Translations under genes and position numbers: made by a program
Shown here: positions 46,998 to 58,210 of the stretch, in pieces
Numbering within the stretch: position 1 is the stretch's first letter
Layout: each line of letters opens with the position of its first letter
Source of the DNA: Dacryopinax spathularia
Taxonomy: Eukaryota; Basidiomycota; Dacrymycetes; Dacrymycetales; Dacrymycetaceae
Direction: 5' to 3'
Assembly: GCA_037974965.1 (NCBI GenBank)
Contig: JBBPFI010000007.1
Span: 62,001 to 126,000 of the forward strand
Length of the DNA: 64,000 nucleotides
The notes under the pieces: model-generated
Databases searched by the model: none
Seen by the model: only the letters and a program-made list of their open reading frames with translations
Told to the model about the DNA's origin: nothing

Positions 46998-47249
46998 GGC
47001 TTAAGTTCATGAGGGTACAGGTCATGGTAGATGGAGAAGGAAGATGGGGATCCTCAGTGTGACTGGGTCGCTGCAATGGGAGCGCGTTCGACTTTGGGCG
47101 CCTAAGACGCCCCTGGCACGCGCTCGCTCAACACAACATCCTTGGACACCGTCATCAACCTTCTTGTGCTGCCGACTTCGTCTTGAAGCTCCAACGTCTA
47201 CAGTTGAAACCGTTATTCCTTGCCACCAGCGGAAACGACTGACTATATA

Positions 47250-49457
47250 ATGGGAGAATCTGTTGGACTCGACCCGCATATACGAACAGCAACCGCTCTC
47301 TCCAACTCAGCCCCACCACAGCAGCGAGTTGCTCACGCAAAGTCCCGCTTGGATGGCTACACCATCGACATTCTCGCCCGTTGGGAGGAGATCTGGAGGG
47401 AGGAGAGGGCGCAAGTGCTTGAGCGGAACGGCCTAGAGGTACGAGTGCGAGAGACGATATTTTGGTCGACTAAGCTGGTGAGCACATCTACATGCTGAAA
47501 CCAGCGCGCATTGAACTCTCTGTCATAGAACGCGCTGTCTCGAGCATATAGCTACCTCCGGCTCAGCGATTGGCCCACTCCACTCAAAGAATGCGCTCGC
47601 GCCTTTGTCCGCCAGTGCGAACAGTTGAGACGAGAGAATGCAACCCTCCCTAACGGCGACCTGGCGGGACTCGACCATACTCTGCTTCCCTCCGATATCA
47701 CCTGCGAAGTGTCTTTCATCGACCCGAGGAAGGATCATACCATGCCCCAGATAGGGCCTTTCGAGACGGATGATGGTCTCCTGGCTTTGTTTTGCCGAAG
47801 TAATGGAGCCAAGGTCCAGCTGCGCGTTCCCTGGTGGGAGGGTTACCGGCTTATCTATAGCCAATTGATGGTATCCAACCTACGAAATCTTGCAACCCCT
47901 CAGCTGGATAAGGCGAACAGAAGGGCAATCACGGCATGGATCCAGCAAATGATGACTCTTTGGGTGAGCGGCCATCCATTGGATTCGGACCTCAAACTGA
48001 AACCTGTAGTTAGAACCTCACCATGGTGCATCTCGACGAGTCCCAAATGGGCCCATGGCCCGCTTCAATCCAATTGCAGTTTATCAAGGACATGGACACC
48101 ATGTTCAAGGCCTGCATACTGCTCGGCCGTTCTGATGAAAATACGCTGCTAAAGGCCAGCTATACCCCGCTTCAGTTCCGGGCGTTCTGCTTTGGTCGCC
48201 TACCCACCATCTTGGATGGCGCTCCCAAGTCAGTCCTCGGCGTGTCTCAAGCCAGTCCATGGTTCGTCCGAGATGACGATTCTGCCATGGCCAGACGAAT
48301 CGCGTATTGTCAAGCTCTGCTCGATGCGGCTTTCGGCGACGATATTGTTGATCATTCTATCGACAATCCAGTGTGGTTGAGTGGAAGGCGAGAAAGCGTC
48401 GAGTTGTACGTTTTGTACGCTACGGAGCATGTAGTAAGCCCATATTTTAGTTTCCGAGGTCATGCATAAGTAACGTGTTGGGGGTACATGCAGACTTCGT
48501 ACCTGCTTCAATGTCATATGGCACGAGTACCGCCGAGCAGTCGCCTGACGGGCTGGATATCGACTCTTCTTCTACAGCTCACCGACCTCTTATCGGGATA
48601 TGACGAGCTCCGCCTTCCTATTCCCCTGGAGCTACTGCCACTAGAGGGACTACCCGAGAAGAGTTGGTTGCTTTGTACCAGCAGCAGTGGCTTGAAACCG
48701 GCAAGAGAACACGTCATTAATGCGGTCATGTGGTCAAATGTAGCGGCGGGACTGCTGAAGCATATTGAGGCGAATGGTAAAGGACTTAAAGACACAACCT
48801 CACAAGAGACATGGCTAAGGCAGGCTACATTCTATCCAGTAAGCAACGCCAACTGGGAGCATTGGTTTCTACTGAATCATGAATATCCAGGTCGCGTTCT
48901 TCACCCTCCACCATGTAGATGCGTGCGAAGAAGCGGGTGATGATGTTAACTTCGACATGCTGTCGATCCTGCACACGGCGCATCACATAGCAGCGAACCA
49001 CTTGCCGCACATGGCCAGGCTATTGCCCGATCCAGTGGTGATCCCCAAGGCGATCCGCCAGCGTCACAAGGCCGCCTTTCGGTACACCGACCGCCAGCAG
49101 AGGGCCGATGTCAAAGGTCACACACGTAAACAGCTTGGCATCCTTCAATCTTCTCTGCGACCCCCTCAAACTACCGAAGAGGCGGGCCTTGGTAACCGTC
49201 CAGCAGGCCTGTTTGCGACAAAGGCGTGTTGCTCGGAGCCAGACCATACTAGCGAACTCAAGTCGATTGTTTCCCCCTCTTCACGCCATGCACCATCCGC
49301 TAACAATGCTAACGGCGTTGTGGCTGCTGTCCCTTTGAGCCAAGCTGGAAGGGGCGGGGTTATCAGCGACACTCGTGGAACGCTCCCCGATATCGATGCC
49401 TATGTCAGGAGATGCACTATCCGCGGGCGAATCAGAAGACAACGCTCTCACACATGA
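47250..49457 (+). CDS. Large protein of unknown function
   Basis: About five exons give a protein of roughly 600 residues: MGESVGLDPHIRTATALSNS, then RWEEIWREERAQVLERNGLE, LSDWPTPLKECARAFVRQCE, VPWWEGYRLIYSQLMVSNLR, LQFIKDMDTMFKACILLGRS, SWLLCTSSSGLKPAREHVIN and VAFFTLHHVDACEEAGDDVN. It is mostly helical, with a basic C-terminus (TIRGRIRRQRS). No known motif is recognised. It is divergent from the helicase gene (starts about 250 bp apart), so the two may share a promoter region. Exon joins in the middle (near 48,000) are tentative. Confidence 0.5.
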
Positions 49458-49585
49458 GAGGACCGGACTGGCGTTCTTCGCAAAGCACGACTTGTAGTTC
49501 CCAAAAAGATTGTATTAGGAGGTCTGCCCAGTGTTCGGGCTATGATTGAATACCGTAGACTACGAAGCACAGCCCCATTCCATTC

Positions 49586-51471
49586 TTAAGGATGCTGAGC
49601 GTGAGCTGTCTGGGTTAGAGGCGGTCGCAGCAAATCATGGACTTCAGGTATTAGTTGACCTGCAACGGGCTCGTGGCGCTCTTCGGACTCGAGATGTAGA
49701 CCTGGCGCGGGATACATTACGTTGCTATCCTCTTCGTCTGGCTGGTAGGCGAGGATCATATACTCGTCTGCTATGGTCATGTTGACCTCGACTTGCGATG
49801 CCAGGTTGGACAGGATCTGGTCACGGGTGGGCGAAGACATGAAGACAGCTCGCAGTTCGAGAAAGACTGGCCATAGTGACCTTAAGGTGATGGCAGGGAA
49901 GCCCCCAGCTGGAATATTGTGAGCCAACTTCTTCCGATAGAGGTACAGACTTACCTGCATACAAGGTTGAAATCTGCAGTTCGAATGCCTCAGGGACCAG
50001 CTGGAATACCGGATGATCTGGAGGGGCATAAAGCTGCTCGACCGCAGCCAGATCGTCTTCGGTAACCATTACCTACTTGATTTAGATCGTGAGGTTGATT
50101 GGCGCTGTGACGGCGTACTTACCCGAAAATCTCTTGCATGCTTGTACAGGTGGGGATGTCGAATGATGTGCTCCGGAACGCCAATTGGGAGCAGCTTATT
50201 TCTGTCTGCTCGTGGTTTGCTGGCATTATGCATGGCGACATACTCATCTAACTTCTCTCGCAAGAAGGGAATCACAAGCCATCGAAAGATGAACCTGTCA
50301 CCCGATTAGCGCATCAGTCGTAGGCATTCCGAGCTGGACAAGGCTACGCACCATTGCAGAGGGTCTTGCCGGTCATAGAATCCCCTGCGGACGCCTTCCG
50401 CAAAAACGTCTTCATATCCAGGAGTGAACTCCCGACGAAGTTGGCTCCATTTACCCTCGCATCTCACGTTAAGATGACCTCCGCACCAAACGTGCTGACT
50501 CGTGCCAATGAGGGATGGATCGAGGCTTTGACGCAGCATTGTATGTCCATTCGCTATGCCATTATTTTCGGATCCCGGATCGCTCTGTGTCACAAGAGGA
50601 ATTCCTGCATGGCGGTAACTGTGATCAGTTCGCAGTACACGAGAATGAACACCGTCACCTTTATATTTGCGCGCCATTTCAAGGTAGAAACTGAATATAA
50701 GGCGAGGATTCGAGTTCGTCCACCAGGGCCGTACCCACATGAGGGCCCCGGAGAAGAGCTCCATACCTAGGTGGAGGCAGATGCCGTGACGCTTCCACTT
50801 ATCGTGTTGGTCGACAGCGACGACCGCGAAGACGCCGGCGGTCCAGAACTGCTTGCGCTTCAGCCGATTGGCCTTCCTCTGTGCCACCTCCTGAGGATAG
50901 TTGGCGCGTTTGTATCCCGCAATGGCAGTCCTAGACCATGAATGAGAATATCAGGGCACGTAGAAAAGGTGGAGACTGACTCCGATGCCAACACGCCCTT
51001 CATGCGAAGCCATCCTTGCATTCGCTTGATGCCCGTATGTGCACCATAGCCCGCCTGCCTCAGCTCCTCGATATACGGGCCAATGGTGTCGGCGTTCAGA
51101 CCCTGTTGTCGCACACTGAGTAGGCCTAACCCCTCGCGGCGTCGCTTGACCGTTTTGGCACTGCATGTCTAGAATGAGGAAAGGTTGACGAAGTGCGGCA
51201 GACTGACGTACGACAGACCCCATCCATGCATCGCGCCCTGGACCTCCTCGAGAACGGCCTTAGCAATGGCACTGTCGTTCCATCCGTACCCATGGTAGCG
51301 CTGGATTAAAGGAAGTAGCAATGCGTCTGGAACTGGAAGCGAACTCGAGTGAGCGTGGTGAGTGAGTCTACACCATCTGGGGAACTGACCAGATGGGAGA
51401 TGTTGATTGGTGCGACGCTGACTGGCGGAACGCCACTGCGTAGGGACGTCCGCGACAGTCCGAGTCGACAT
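49586..51471 (-). CDS. RVE-type (DDE) integrase
   Basis: This multi-exon gene is the likely integrase of the giant element. An N-terminal helix-turn-helix-like region (YIEELRQAGYGAHTGIKRMQ) precedes an RNase H-like integrase core: FAVVAVDQHDKWKRHGICLH near 50,800-50,850 (first Asp), IPLVTQSDPGSENNGIA near 50,560-50,610 (second Asp), and CEGKWSQLRREFTPGYEDVF near 50,400-50,460 (likely Glu, 40 residues after the second Asp). Downstream are FRWLVIPFLREKLDEYVAMH and the basic KPRADRNKLLPIGVPEHIIR. It resembles the integrase-core family widespread in Agaricomycetes rather than retroelement integrases, and no reverse transcriptase lies nearby. The start is the first ATG in frame. Confidence 0.8.
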
Positions 51472-51952
51472 CCTCTCGAACGTCTGCGCCTCTCCTATTG
51501 TCTCTGGCACCTGCGGCCTCTAGATGTACTTCTGCAGACTGATATGAATCGGGCCGCTCCTGAAGATGGTGCTCTCATGCGCTATCTGTCTCCACCAATA
51601 TACCACACCAGCAGTCCGACGAAGGGGGCAAACCCGTGAATACCTGGCTGATCTCAGCGAACATCCCAGTCGAGTCGAGTCAGTATCAAGATTCCCAACA
51701 GAAACCCGCCGTGCGGCTTGTGTGGGACCAGTCAAAGTGATTACCGAAGCGCTGATGATCCGCGTTACCACCCCGACGATCAGGAAACGAGTGTACTCTG
51801 CGGGCCTGACTCGTCCTCGCCAGCGACGACTCGGAGGAGAAAAAGCAAGCATACGAGTCATGCCACATCGCCCAGACACCCTTTGGAGAGCTATATAATC
51901 CAGTGGTTCCTGATGCTTAAGGAGCACGCGAGCACTGCCAACCACTGAAGCT

Positions 51953-54576
51953 ATGGACCAGGTCGCTATAGGGGAGTCTATCTTGACGCCCCTGGGCATT
52001 ACCTCGATCGCCAATGAACCGCTATGGTGCCGACGCGGCCCCCGTTGTTTCACATCGCCCAATGAACGTGGTTATATGGCTCCTGGCCAGCCGTATCAAG
52101 TCATAGCAGTGAATGGCGAGGCGGTCCCTGTGTGCCCGCCGTGCTATGCGCATTACGTGCAGAAGGCTGGTACTACAGTTCAAGCCACGACCATGCGTGC
52201 GGAGACGTCGAGGAATATGAGCGCAGCCGATGGCGCTTACGCGATGCCCGTTGGGCCCAACCCTAAGACAGTGAGTCGCTTCAATGAGAATGCTAAACGC
52301 AAAGGTGAGTATTCGCCCCACATGTCTGATAGAGACACTGACCTCTATTTCGTGACTGTCACAGTGACCGGTCGCTCTGTCGTCCACTCTATCGGATCAC
52401 TCCCTAAACTACGGGGACCATCTAACTCCATGGGCATCACGAGCCTCCTGAAGCCGACCTTCCCTCGCACCAGAGGCTACACGTCAAACCATCAGTATTA
52501 CGAATCTGACAAGGAGAGAATGGGTCGCCAGGCATATGCTCCACTGCAGCCTGAAACACTCTTCGTCAAATTTGAGGTTCATTATGTGGAGCCCGGGCGA
52601 GCTGGGTCCCAACTGTATGAGGTATGTGCGTCGAAATGGCCAGAAACCTGCTGAGCTCAGCTATTGGAGCAGAACCTCCAAGACAAGCACGAAATGGCGG
52701 CCAAGAGCACGCCGCCTCAGATAAAGGCCGCAATATTCAGTCTGATGCAAAGACCGCTGATGGAACGAACACAAGGATATCCCCTGCGAATCGAGGATTT
52801 CAACTTGCGAGGCAAGGATACGACGGACTACGATCGATTTCCTTCTGACGAGCCCCTCTTCTACAAGTACTGCTTCGCCACGCCTCGCGGCAAAGCAAAG
52901 GACACGGTTCAGGCGAAGTTCCAGTACAACAAAAGCTTCGATGTCCGGCTGATAATGCAGCGCGAGGTTTTCCTTGGCATCGAAGAGCACATCGACAGGA
53001 AAGCGAGGGAGAACCTGGCGTCTACTAGAGCATATATCTCGCCTGTGGCGACCGCGGCTTCGGAGGAGGCAGAGTTCCAGCGGCTAGAGACAAACACGCT
53101 GCCTACGGTTTGGGCGCACTCCGGCCTCAGGAAGAGACGCGGCTCTGAGGGCACAGCCGAGGTACGCCCATTTGGCCTTGGTCGGAGACGATGTTTGGAA
53201 ACCTTCTGACTACCGGAGTAGATTTCTCCTGGGGCGAGCAAGCGATCCTTGCACACGTACCCCACTTCGAAAGATACCCCATTCATTCAGCGCCCCGCAT
53301 TCCCCAACCCAGCGGCTATACGGGATGCGCTGATGGGAAGCGCAGCGAGCGTGGCGGAGGATAAGATACCATCAGGTGAGAAAATCTCCTTTAAGAATTG
53401 ACGGTCCACTGATGCCTTCCACAGGTGTCTATCGGGAAATGGGCATGTTCATCGTTGCTCCGGTGCTGGACTTTGCAACGCTGGTGAACGCGAGATACCG
53501 GCTCAACATCGACTGGTTCCAAGCCGGATGGACCGCCGAACTACAAGTCGACGAGCGTGTGGAATCCCTACTGGGCAGGGCCGGCAGCTTCAAGACAGCT
53601 CATCCGGGCGTGCTCGGTCTGTATCTTCGGGAAAGAGCAGGCGAGACTGGAGAGGAAGACAGCTTCTTCAAGCCTGGCGAGCGCACGCCAGTTGCCGTCA
53701 AACGGTGGACAATTCAGCACGACAACAAGAAGGCTCGGGTTGGAAAAGCGAAGGAAGAACTCAAACTAGCTGGTGAGGAGACCTGCCTCATCTGGGCAAC
53801 CTCACTGCAGCGCGTCGTTTCGGATGAAGTCAAATCGAAACTGGAAGCGGCACACCCAGACAGCCTCATGAAGTCTGTGGACTGGCCCGAGGTCAGGTTC
53901 GTCCACTCAGGCCTCTTCCGAGTTAGTCAGACGAAGGTGACCAAGGAGCGCAACCAATCGTCGAGGCAGCACCAGGTGTACCTGGTGGAAGAGCTAATCG
54001 ATGTGGCTGAAGAGCCAGACGGCTTTGTCAAGTACTTCCACAACTCTTCGCCTATCCCCCGTATCGTGCATGGAAAAGAAGGCGACATCGCTTGGTTCCT
54101 GTCTTTCGCCCAACACCTGCAATACGAGAGGACAGATGGTCTGGTGTATGTCAGTGATTATCAAGGTGAGTGAGCACGGCATCATAAGTGGGCACATCAC
54201 TGACATGTAATCCCAGGATCGAACGGTCTGCTGACTGACCCACAGATCATGACAAACCCGTATGTTCACCGCTCCCAAACCTATAGGTAAGTGCGCTGAG
54301 CGTTTTTTCAGGACGCTGCAAGGTGTGCTGTTCGGTGGAGGCAACGTGGGAGATGCAGTTACTACGTTTCCCGTGGAGCACATATGTGGCAAGTACTGCG
54401 TAGCATTCGGCCTTCGATCCCTTGCAGCGAATGGTGTGGAAAGGTCTGGGGAAAGAGGGTGTATGTCAAAGCCTGACGAGCCTGACGGGCTTCCATATGA
54501 GCCGAACAGCGCATCGAAGCCACACACCGCTATCAGACCAGACGACTTAGGGTGTCAGCCGGACGGAATGGACTAG
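51953..54576 (+). CDS. Alpha-type (MHCK/EF2K family) protein kinase
   Basis: About six exons give about 640 residues. The N-terminal part has a Cys-rich patch (CRRGPRCF and VCPPCYAHYV). The C-terminal half is an atypical alpha-kinase domain: FRVSQTKVTKERNQSSRQHQ and VYLVEELI (N-lobe), FLSFAQHLQYERTDGLVYVS (near 54,100), DYQGSNGLLTDPQIMTNP across an intron near 54,160-54,260, then FGGGNVGDAVTTFPVEHICG and KYCVAFGL near 54,331-54,413. Family members carry DLQG, LTDPQI, the GxGNxG loop and a His/Cys zinc site at these places, so the fold looks complete. Alpha-kinases are expanded in basidiomycetes; the substrate is unknown. It is divergent from the integrase gene. Confidence 0.82.
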
Positions 54577-54877
54577 GGAGCGTGCAGTTGTCAAGAAGGG
54601 GGAAGGCTGTTCCTGAGCGAGGTTAGGGGACTTGCGTCGTCCGGTAACCGTTCTCGACCGGGTTGAGCAAATATACATTATTCTAGTAACTTTAATTGGA
54701 TATTACACTTTTTCATGATATCATTTCAATGTGCGAATTGAGTAACGCGCAAATGGACGCGGCAGGATGTCCTGGGAATTGGGGTTCGTTCTCATGGACT
54801 CATGAACTCCTGTTGATTTGGAAGGCGCATGCGCCTCGGATGTCATCTTACTCTACTACTACCACAAGCTATACAGC
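54577..54877. other. Intergenic, alpha-kinase to F-box-like gene
   Basis: About 300 bp contain no gene. The stretch near 54,670-54,725 is AT-rich and could hold the alpha-kinase 3' end and the start of the next promoter. Confidence 0.4.
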
Positions 54878-56409
54878 ATGGCAGCCCTCGGTTCACTCCT
54901 CGACCATGCAGATCTACGTGACGAGATTCTGTCTTACCTGTCTCGCAAAGACCTACTATGCCTTGCCGCTGTTGCTAAGAAGATGAGTCGAGCAATGGAG
55001 GTCCTATGGCAGAACGTGGATGAGAAGATGCTGCGATCACTCGTGAGAGCTCTTGTGGAGGAGCCCCTTGGCGATCAAACTGTAGGCGGGGGGTAAAGGT
55101 TGTGATCTTTCGCCATCTGACATATCTGCAGGCGCTTGCTCGAGTGAAGTGGTACTGCGAGCGGACAGTCAAGATCGAGCTGGGCACGTACACGAGGAGG
55201 GAGACTAGCAAGCTCTATGACGACCTCACGACGTTGGCTTACGCTCTGGCACTCCAACCATTCCCTCGGCTACGCAGCGTCTTCGTAGAGGTGACCGATC
55301 CTCGCGGTCTCCTTCTGGCGACTAGGGTGGTCGGTCCGACAGTCACGCGCATACATCTGGCTCTCTGCGAAAAGAGGAACACGCATGACCGGGAGGAGTG
55401 GCGGGAATGTTTCGCCGAAGCCATCAAGCACGTGTACACCCATTGCAAAGATATCGCCTACCTCGCCGTAACCGGTACCGCCACGTTTGCACTGGACGAC
55501 AAAACTATGGCGGCTTTGAAGCAGTTTAAGGCGCGCTCGAGCTTAAAACGTGTATCGCTCGCCATCGAGTGCTGTCTCCAGTCGGTTTTCGAGGCTTTGC
55601 AGGAGCATCCTGCCATCGAGCGACTGGACTTTGAAGGAAGCATTCTCCCTTCCAGCGGCTTCGCCTACTTCTCGGGAGCTCAGACACTACTCCCATGGGC
55701 AAATCTGAAGCATCTCACCCTTGATATGCGAGCTAGGGCGGCGATACTTCTGCTGGAGAGTTTGAACGCCCACCTGAAGACCCTCGACGCCGCGTTGACT
55801 TTCAGGTGCTTGCAAGATGAGTACGAGGAACTCACGCAAGTTCTCGGCAAGAAGTATGCAAGTGTAGTTGAACTCCGCATCGCGGTCCACCCTTACTACC
55901 CAACCTCTTCGGACGACGAGCTCGACTTCGGAAAGGCGACGGCTCCCCTGCAGAAATGCAACCAGCTGGTGCGTTTGGCCTTCCATCACTACGCCATGCA
56001 GCCACTATTGGTGGAAGAACAAGCCCTCGAGAATCTCATACGGCATATGATGTATCTTGGTCGGCTAGAGTTGCTTTGGTCGGCTACCTACCTGAAGCTG
56101 AAGAAGACTGAGAGGCGAGGTTACAATCTGGACCAAGGAATCTCGCTCGAGACCTTGAGTAACCTGATCCACCTCTGCCCAACGCTTCGATCAATGAGAC
56201 TGACTGGAATAACGTGGGACTTGCCACTCACTATACACAAGAGCAATCGCGGCTTCGTCGTACAAGCTACGTGGGTATCCGGAAATCCTGTTGTGCTGGC
56301 GAGAATCTGGCGACGAGCATGGCCCGACTTGAGGCTTGTGATCGACAGCAACGCTCTGGCCGCGAAAATCATCAGACTGGCACGGCTGGAGCTGGCCCTT
56401 GGGAGCTGA
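54878..56409 (+). CDS. F-box-like protein with a long repeat-type C-terminus
   Basis: Two exons (54,878-55,081 and 55,132-56,409) give about 490 residues. The N-terminus reads LRDEILSYLSRKDLLCLAAV and AKKMSRAMEVLWQNVDE, the pattern of an F-box, which would bind Skp1 in an SCF ubiquitin ligase. The rest has leucine-rich-repeat-like strands (LKRVSLAIECCLQSVFEALQ, AIERLDFEGSILPSSGF, LKHLTLDMRARAAILLLESL, LCPTLRSMRLTGI), as in many basidiomycete F-box proteins. It has the same orientation as the alpha-kinase and sits near the right end of the giant element. The target is unknown. Confidence 0.65.
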
Positions 56410-56848
56410 GTTGCTGCGAACCAGAAGATCTGAAGGAAGGACTTCACAAAATGGCCTTGCTTTAGGTGAAGTGGGGTGACGATCTGGTACACGGACTGTG
56501 AGAGAGATGGTCTAATGGGTTTCGCAACGGTTATGTACTGGTAAAATCGCATGTAGAACATGGAGGCAGATATTCATTTGCGACATCAATGGCTGGCAAC
56601 TTTAATCACAGTGGGAAGACGGTTGTAACTTTCTATAACTAGCAACAAGCGCAAATATTACTAAGAGAGTACCTCCGAAGAGCGTCCTCAGGTCGCAGAC
56701 TGTAAGGCGGCGGAAGTAGCGGGCTAAAGGTCTACTGCGATTGACGGAGGGAGCACAAAGACCGCATGAAGTCGATATCGCCAAGTATGTTAGCGCAAAT
56801 CAAGGCAGTGAAATAGGAAATTGCATAAAATATGGACATGGTCACATC

Positions 56849-57360
56849 TCACAAATGATGGGGGAAACGTGCGAGTAGCGTATCCAAGTCCTTTGCCCAC
56901 CGCGCGCAGAGAGCAGCCGCCTCCTCGTCCTGCTGAAAGAAAAGGTTGTATTGCTGCACTAGAAGCTCGGGTACGGTTTCGTTTGTGGCGTGCTGAAGTG
57001 CTGATTGGATATCTCTCCATTGCGAGGCATGTCGTACTTTCAGAGTCGCTTTCTCCTCCTCAATTAGAAGATCGAGTTGGGCTAAGGAGGAACAGAGGAC
57101 TGAGTTGTACGGGGTAGCATTCATGCGACCTAGGATTGGTGGTCACGTCGGAGTATTTGAGGCGCGAATGTAACTGACTTACAAAGGCGTTCCAGCGCCT
57201 CACGGCACTGATACTGAGTAGGACAGAAGTATAAGGCGGTCGACGCGAATTGCGGCTGTCGATATTGCCCTAGTCGGCGGGCGAACGGATAGTGGCATGA
57301 CATCTGGATAATGGTGGGGATGTAGCAGAAGATGTCGGGGCTCAGGTCAAGGAGGAGGGA
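56849..57360 (-). CDS. Small hypothetical helical protein
   Basis: The last exon (up to about 57,126) encodes RMNATPYNSVLCSSLAQLDL, then EEEKATLKVRHASQWRDIQS and NLFFQQDEEAAALCARWAKD, ending FPHHL and stop. An intron with GTAAGT and CCTAG ends joins it to an upstream exon reading LSPDIFCYIPTIIQMSCHYP and FCPTQYQCREALERL. The 5' end is not resolved; the first ATG seen in that exon lies in MSCHYPF. It is probably a helical protein of 150 residues or more. No family is recognised. The stretch from here to the right terminal repeat shows no clear gene. Confidence 0.4.
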
Positions 57361-57881
57361 AGCTTTCTATAGTAAGACGTACTGTATAGTCTCAAGGGCG
57401 GTGGCTTGATGCGGCACAACAGTGGAAGCCTGAGGGCAGCGGGTGGACCAGAAGGGTATCGTGCGCTCCCACCTGGACACGAAAGATGAAACTGTCGCCT
57501 TTTGTGACGCGGATATGAGTGAAGACGCTATAGGAGGAGGAGACAGGCAAGCGGCGCCTTTGCAAATGAGGAATGCATCGAGTTAACAGGCGGAGTGTAC
57601 GCATCCTGTACTGACAGACATTAGGCAACTCCAGTGGCAAGACGAGACAGTCAGGCAGAAAAGACGGCTCTGCCAATGCCCAACTCAGGTAGCAGAAGAA
57701 GTGAGAGTAGGTTCGCAATGACCGAGTTCGCGGTAGTCAGAGACAATTGGACTACGCGAACAGGCGCCCGTCATACACACCAAGACAGATTTTGATTCCG
57801 ACCTGCGGAGTGTCAAGCGGGCTCGAAAACTAATTGGGCTATTTTCTGAGGACTCTGGGTACGAAGGGTCGACTCTGGGCT

Positions 57882-57955
57882 GGTCTGGGCAGACCACTCA
57901 GGGTGCTGTCCACTCCGCGGCGCCCAAACTAAGCTGTCCGCTCCTCGTTTCCATA
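57882..57955 (-). repeat. Right terminal inverted repeat and subterminal hairpin
   Basis: The 33-bp terminal repeat is at 57,923-57,955 (reverse complement of the left end, one mismatch). A hairpin GGTCTG, GG, CAGACC lies at 57,882-57,895. The target duplication GGACAT follows at 57,956-57,961. Confidence 0.85.
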
Positions 57956-58210
57956 GGACATCCCACGATGCTGCCCAAAGGGATCCCCTTGCACGTCACG
58001 TGCTCCCATTCCAATGATTTGGATCCAGACCAGACCAGCAAGGACGAACAATCCTTCCAATCATGTACAACTAACCCAAGTGTGATTAGGTCTACCAGAA
58101 TGCAGTACAATAAAAAGCCCCTCTCCGATGCGGGAGTGGGTTAGGACGCAAGATAGACATCCCTTGCATCCCCCTCCTACACCGCCTTCCTCCCACCCAA
58201 GTCTCACGCA

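Larger units (their letters stand above)
31904..57955. mobile_element. Giant 26-kb mobile element with RVE integrase, PIF1 helicase and cargo
   Basis: The two ends are inverted repeats of 33 bp, 31,904-31,936 and 57,923-57,955, starting TATGGAAA(T/C)GAGGAGCGG and matching at 32 of 33 positions. Directly outside lies a perfect 6-bp duplication, GGACAT, at 31,898-31,903 and 57,956-57,961. A 6-bp duplication fits a DDE/RVE integrase, and one is encoded at 49,586-51,471. Each end also has a small hairpin just inside the repeat (31,953-31,967 and 57,882-57,895), both built from GGTCT/AGACC. Inside are a PIF1 helicase, alpha-kinase, F-box-like, two deaminase-like, coiled-coil, membrane and unknown genes plus a 54-bp repeat array. 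No polymerase or capsid gene was recognised. The near-identical ends and perfect duplication imply a young insertion. That all genes move together is inferred from the ends. Confidence 0.85.

Noticed and set aside
49586-51471. Retroelement integrase
   Set aside because: No reverse transcriptase, RNase H or gag-like region lies nearby and there are no long direct terminal repeats. The motifs fit the fungal integrase-core family better.
57371-57922. Reading frames near the right end of the giant element
   Set aside because: Frames such as 57,392-57,718 on the minus strand are open but show no motif, and the only intron linking them to the downstream exon would be 16 nt, too short to be real.
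31904-57955. Polinton/Maverick
   Set aside because: The 6-bp duplication and integrase would fit, but no protein-primed DNA polymerase, packaging ATPase, protease or capsid gene was recognised, and the terminal repeats are only 33 bp.
31904-57955. Starship or Helitron
   Set aside because: No DUF3435 tyrosine recombinase at an end and no Rep domain fused to the helicase. The inverted ends plus target duplication argue against a Helitron.
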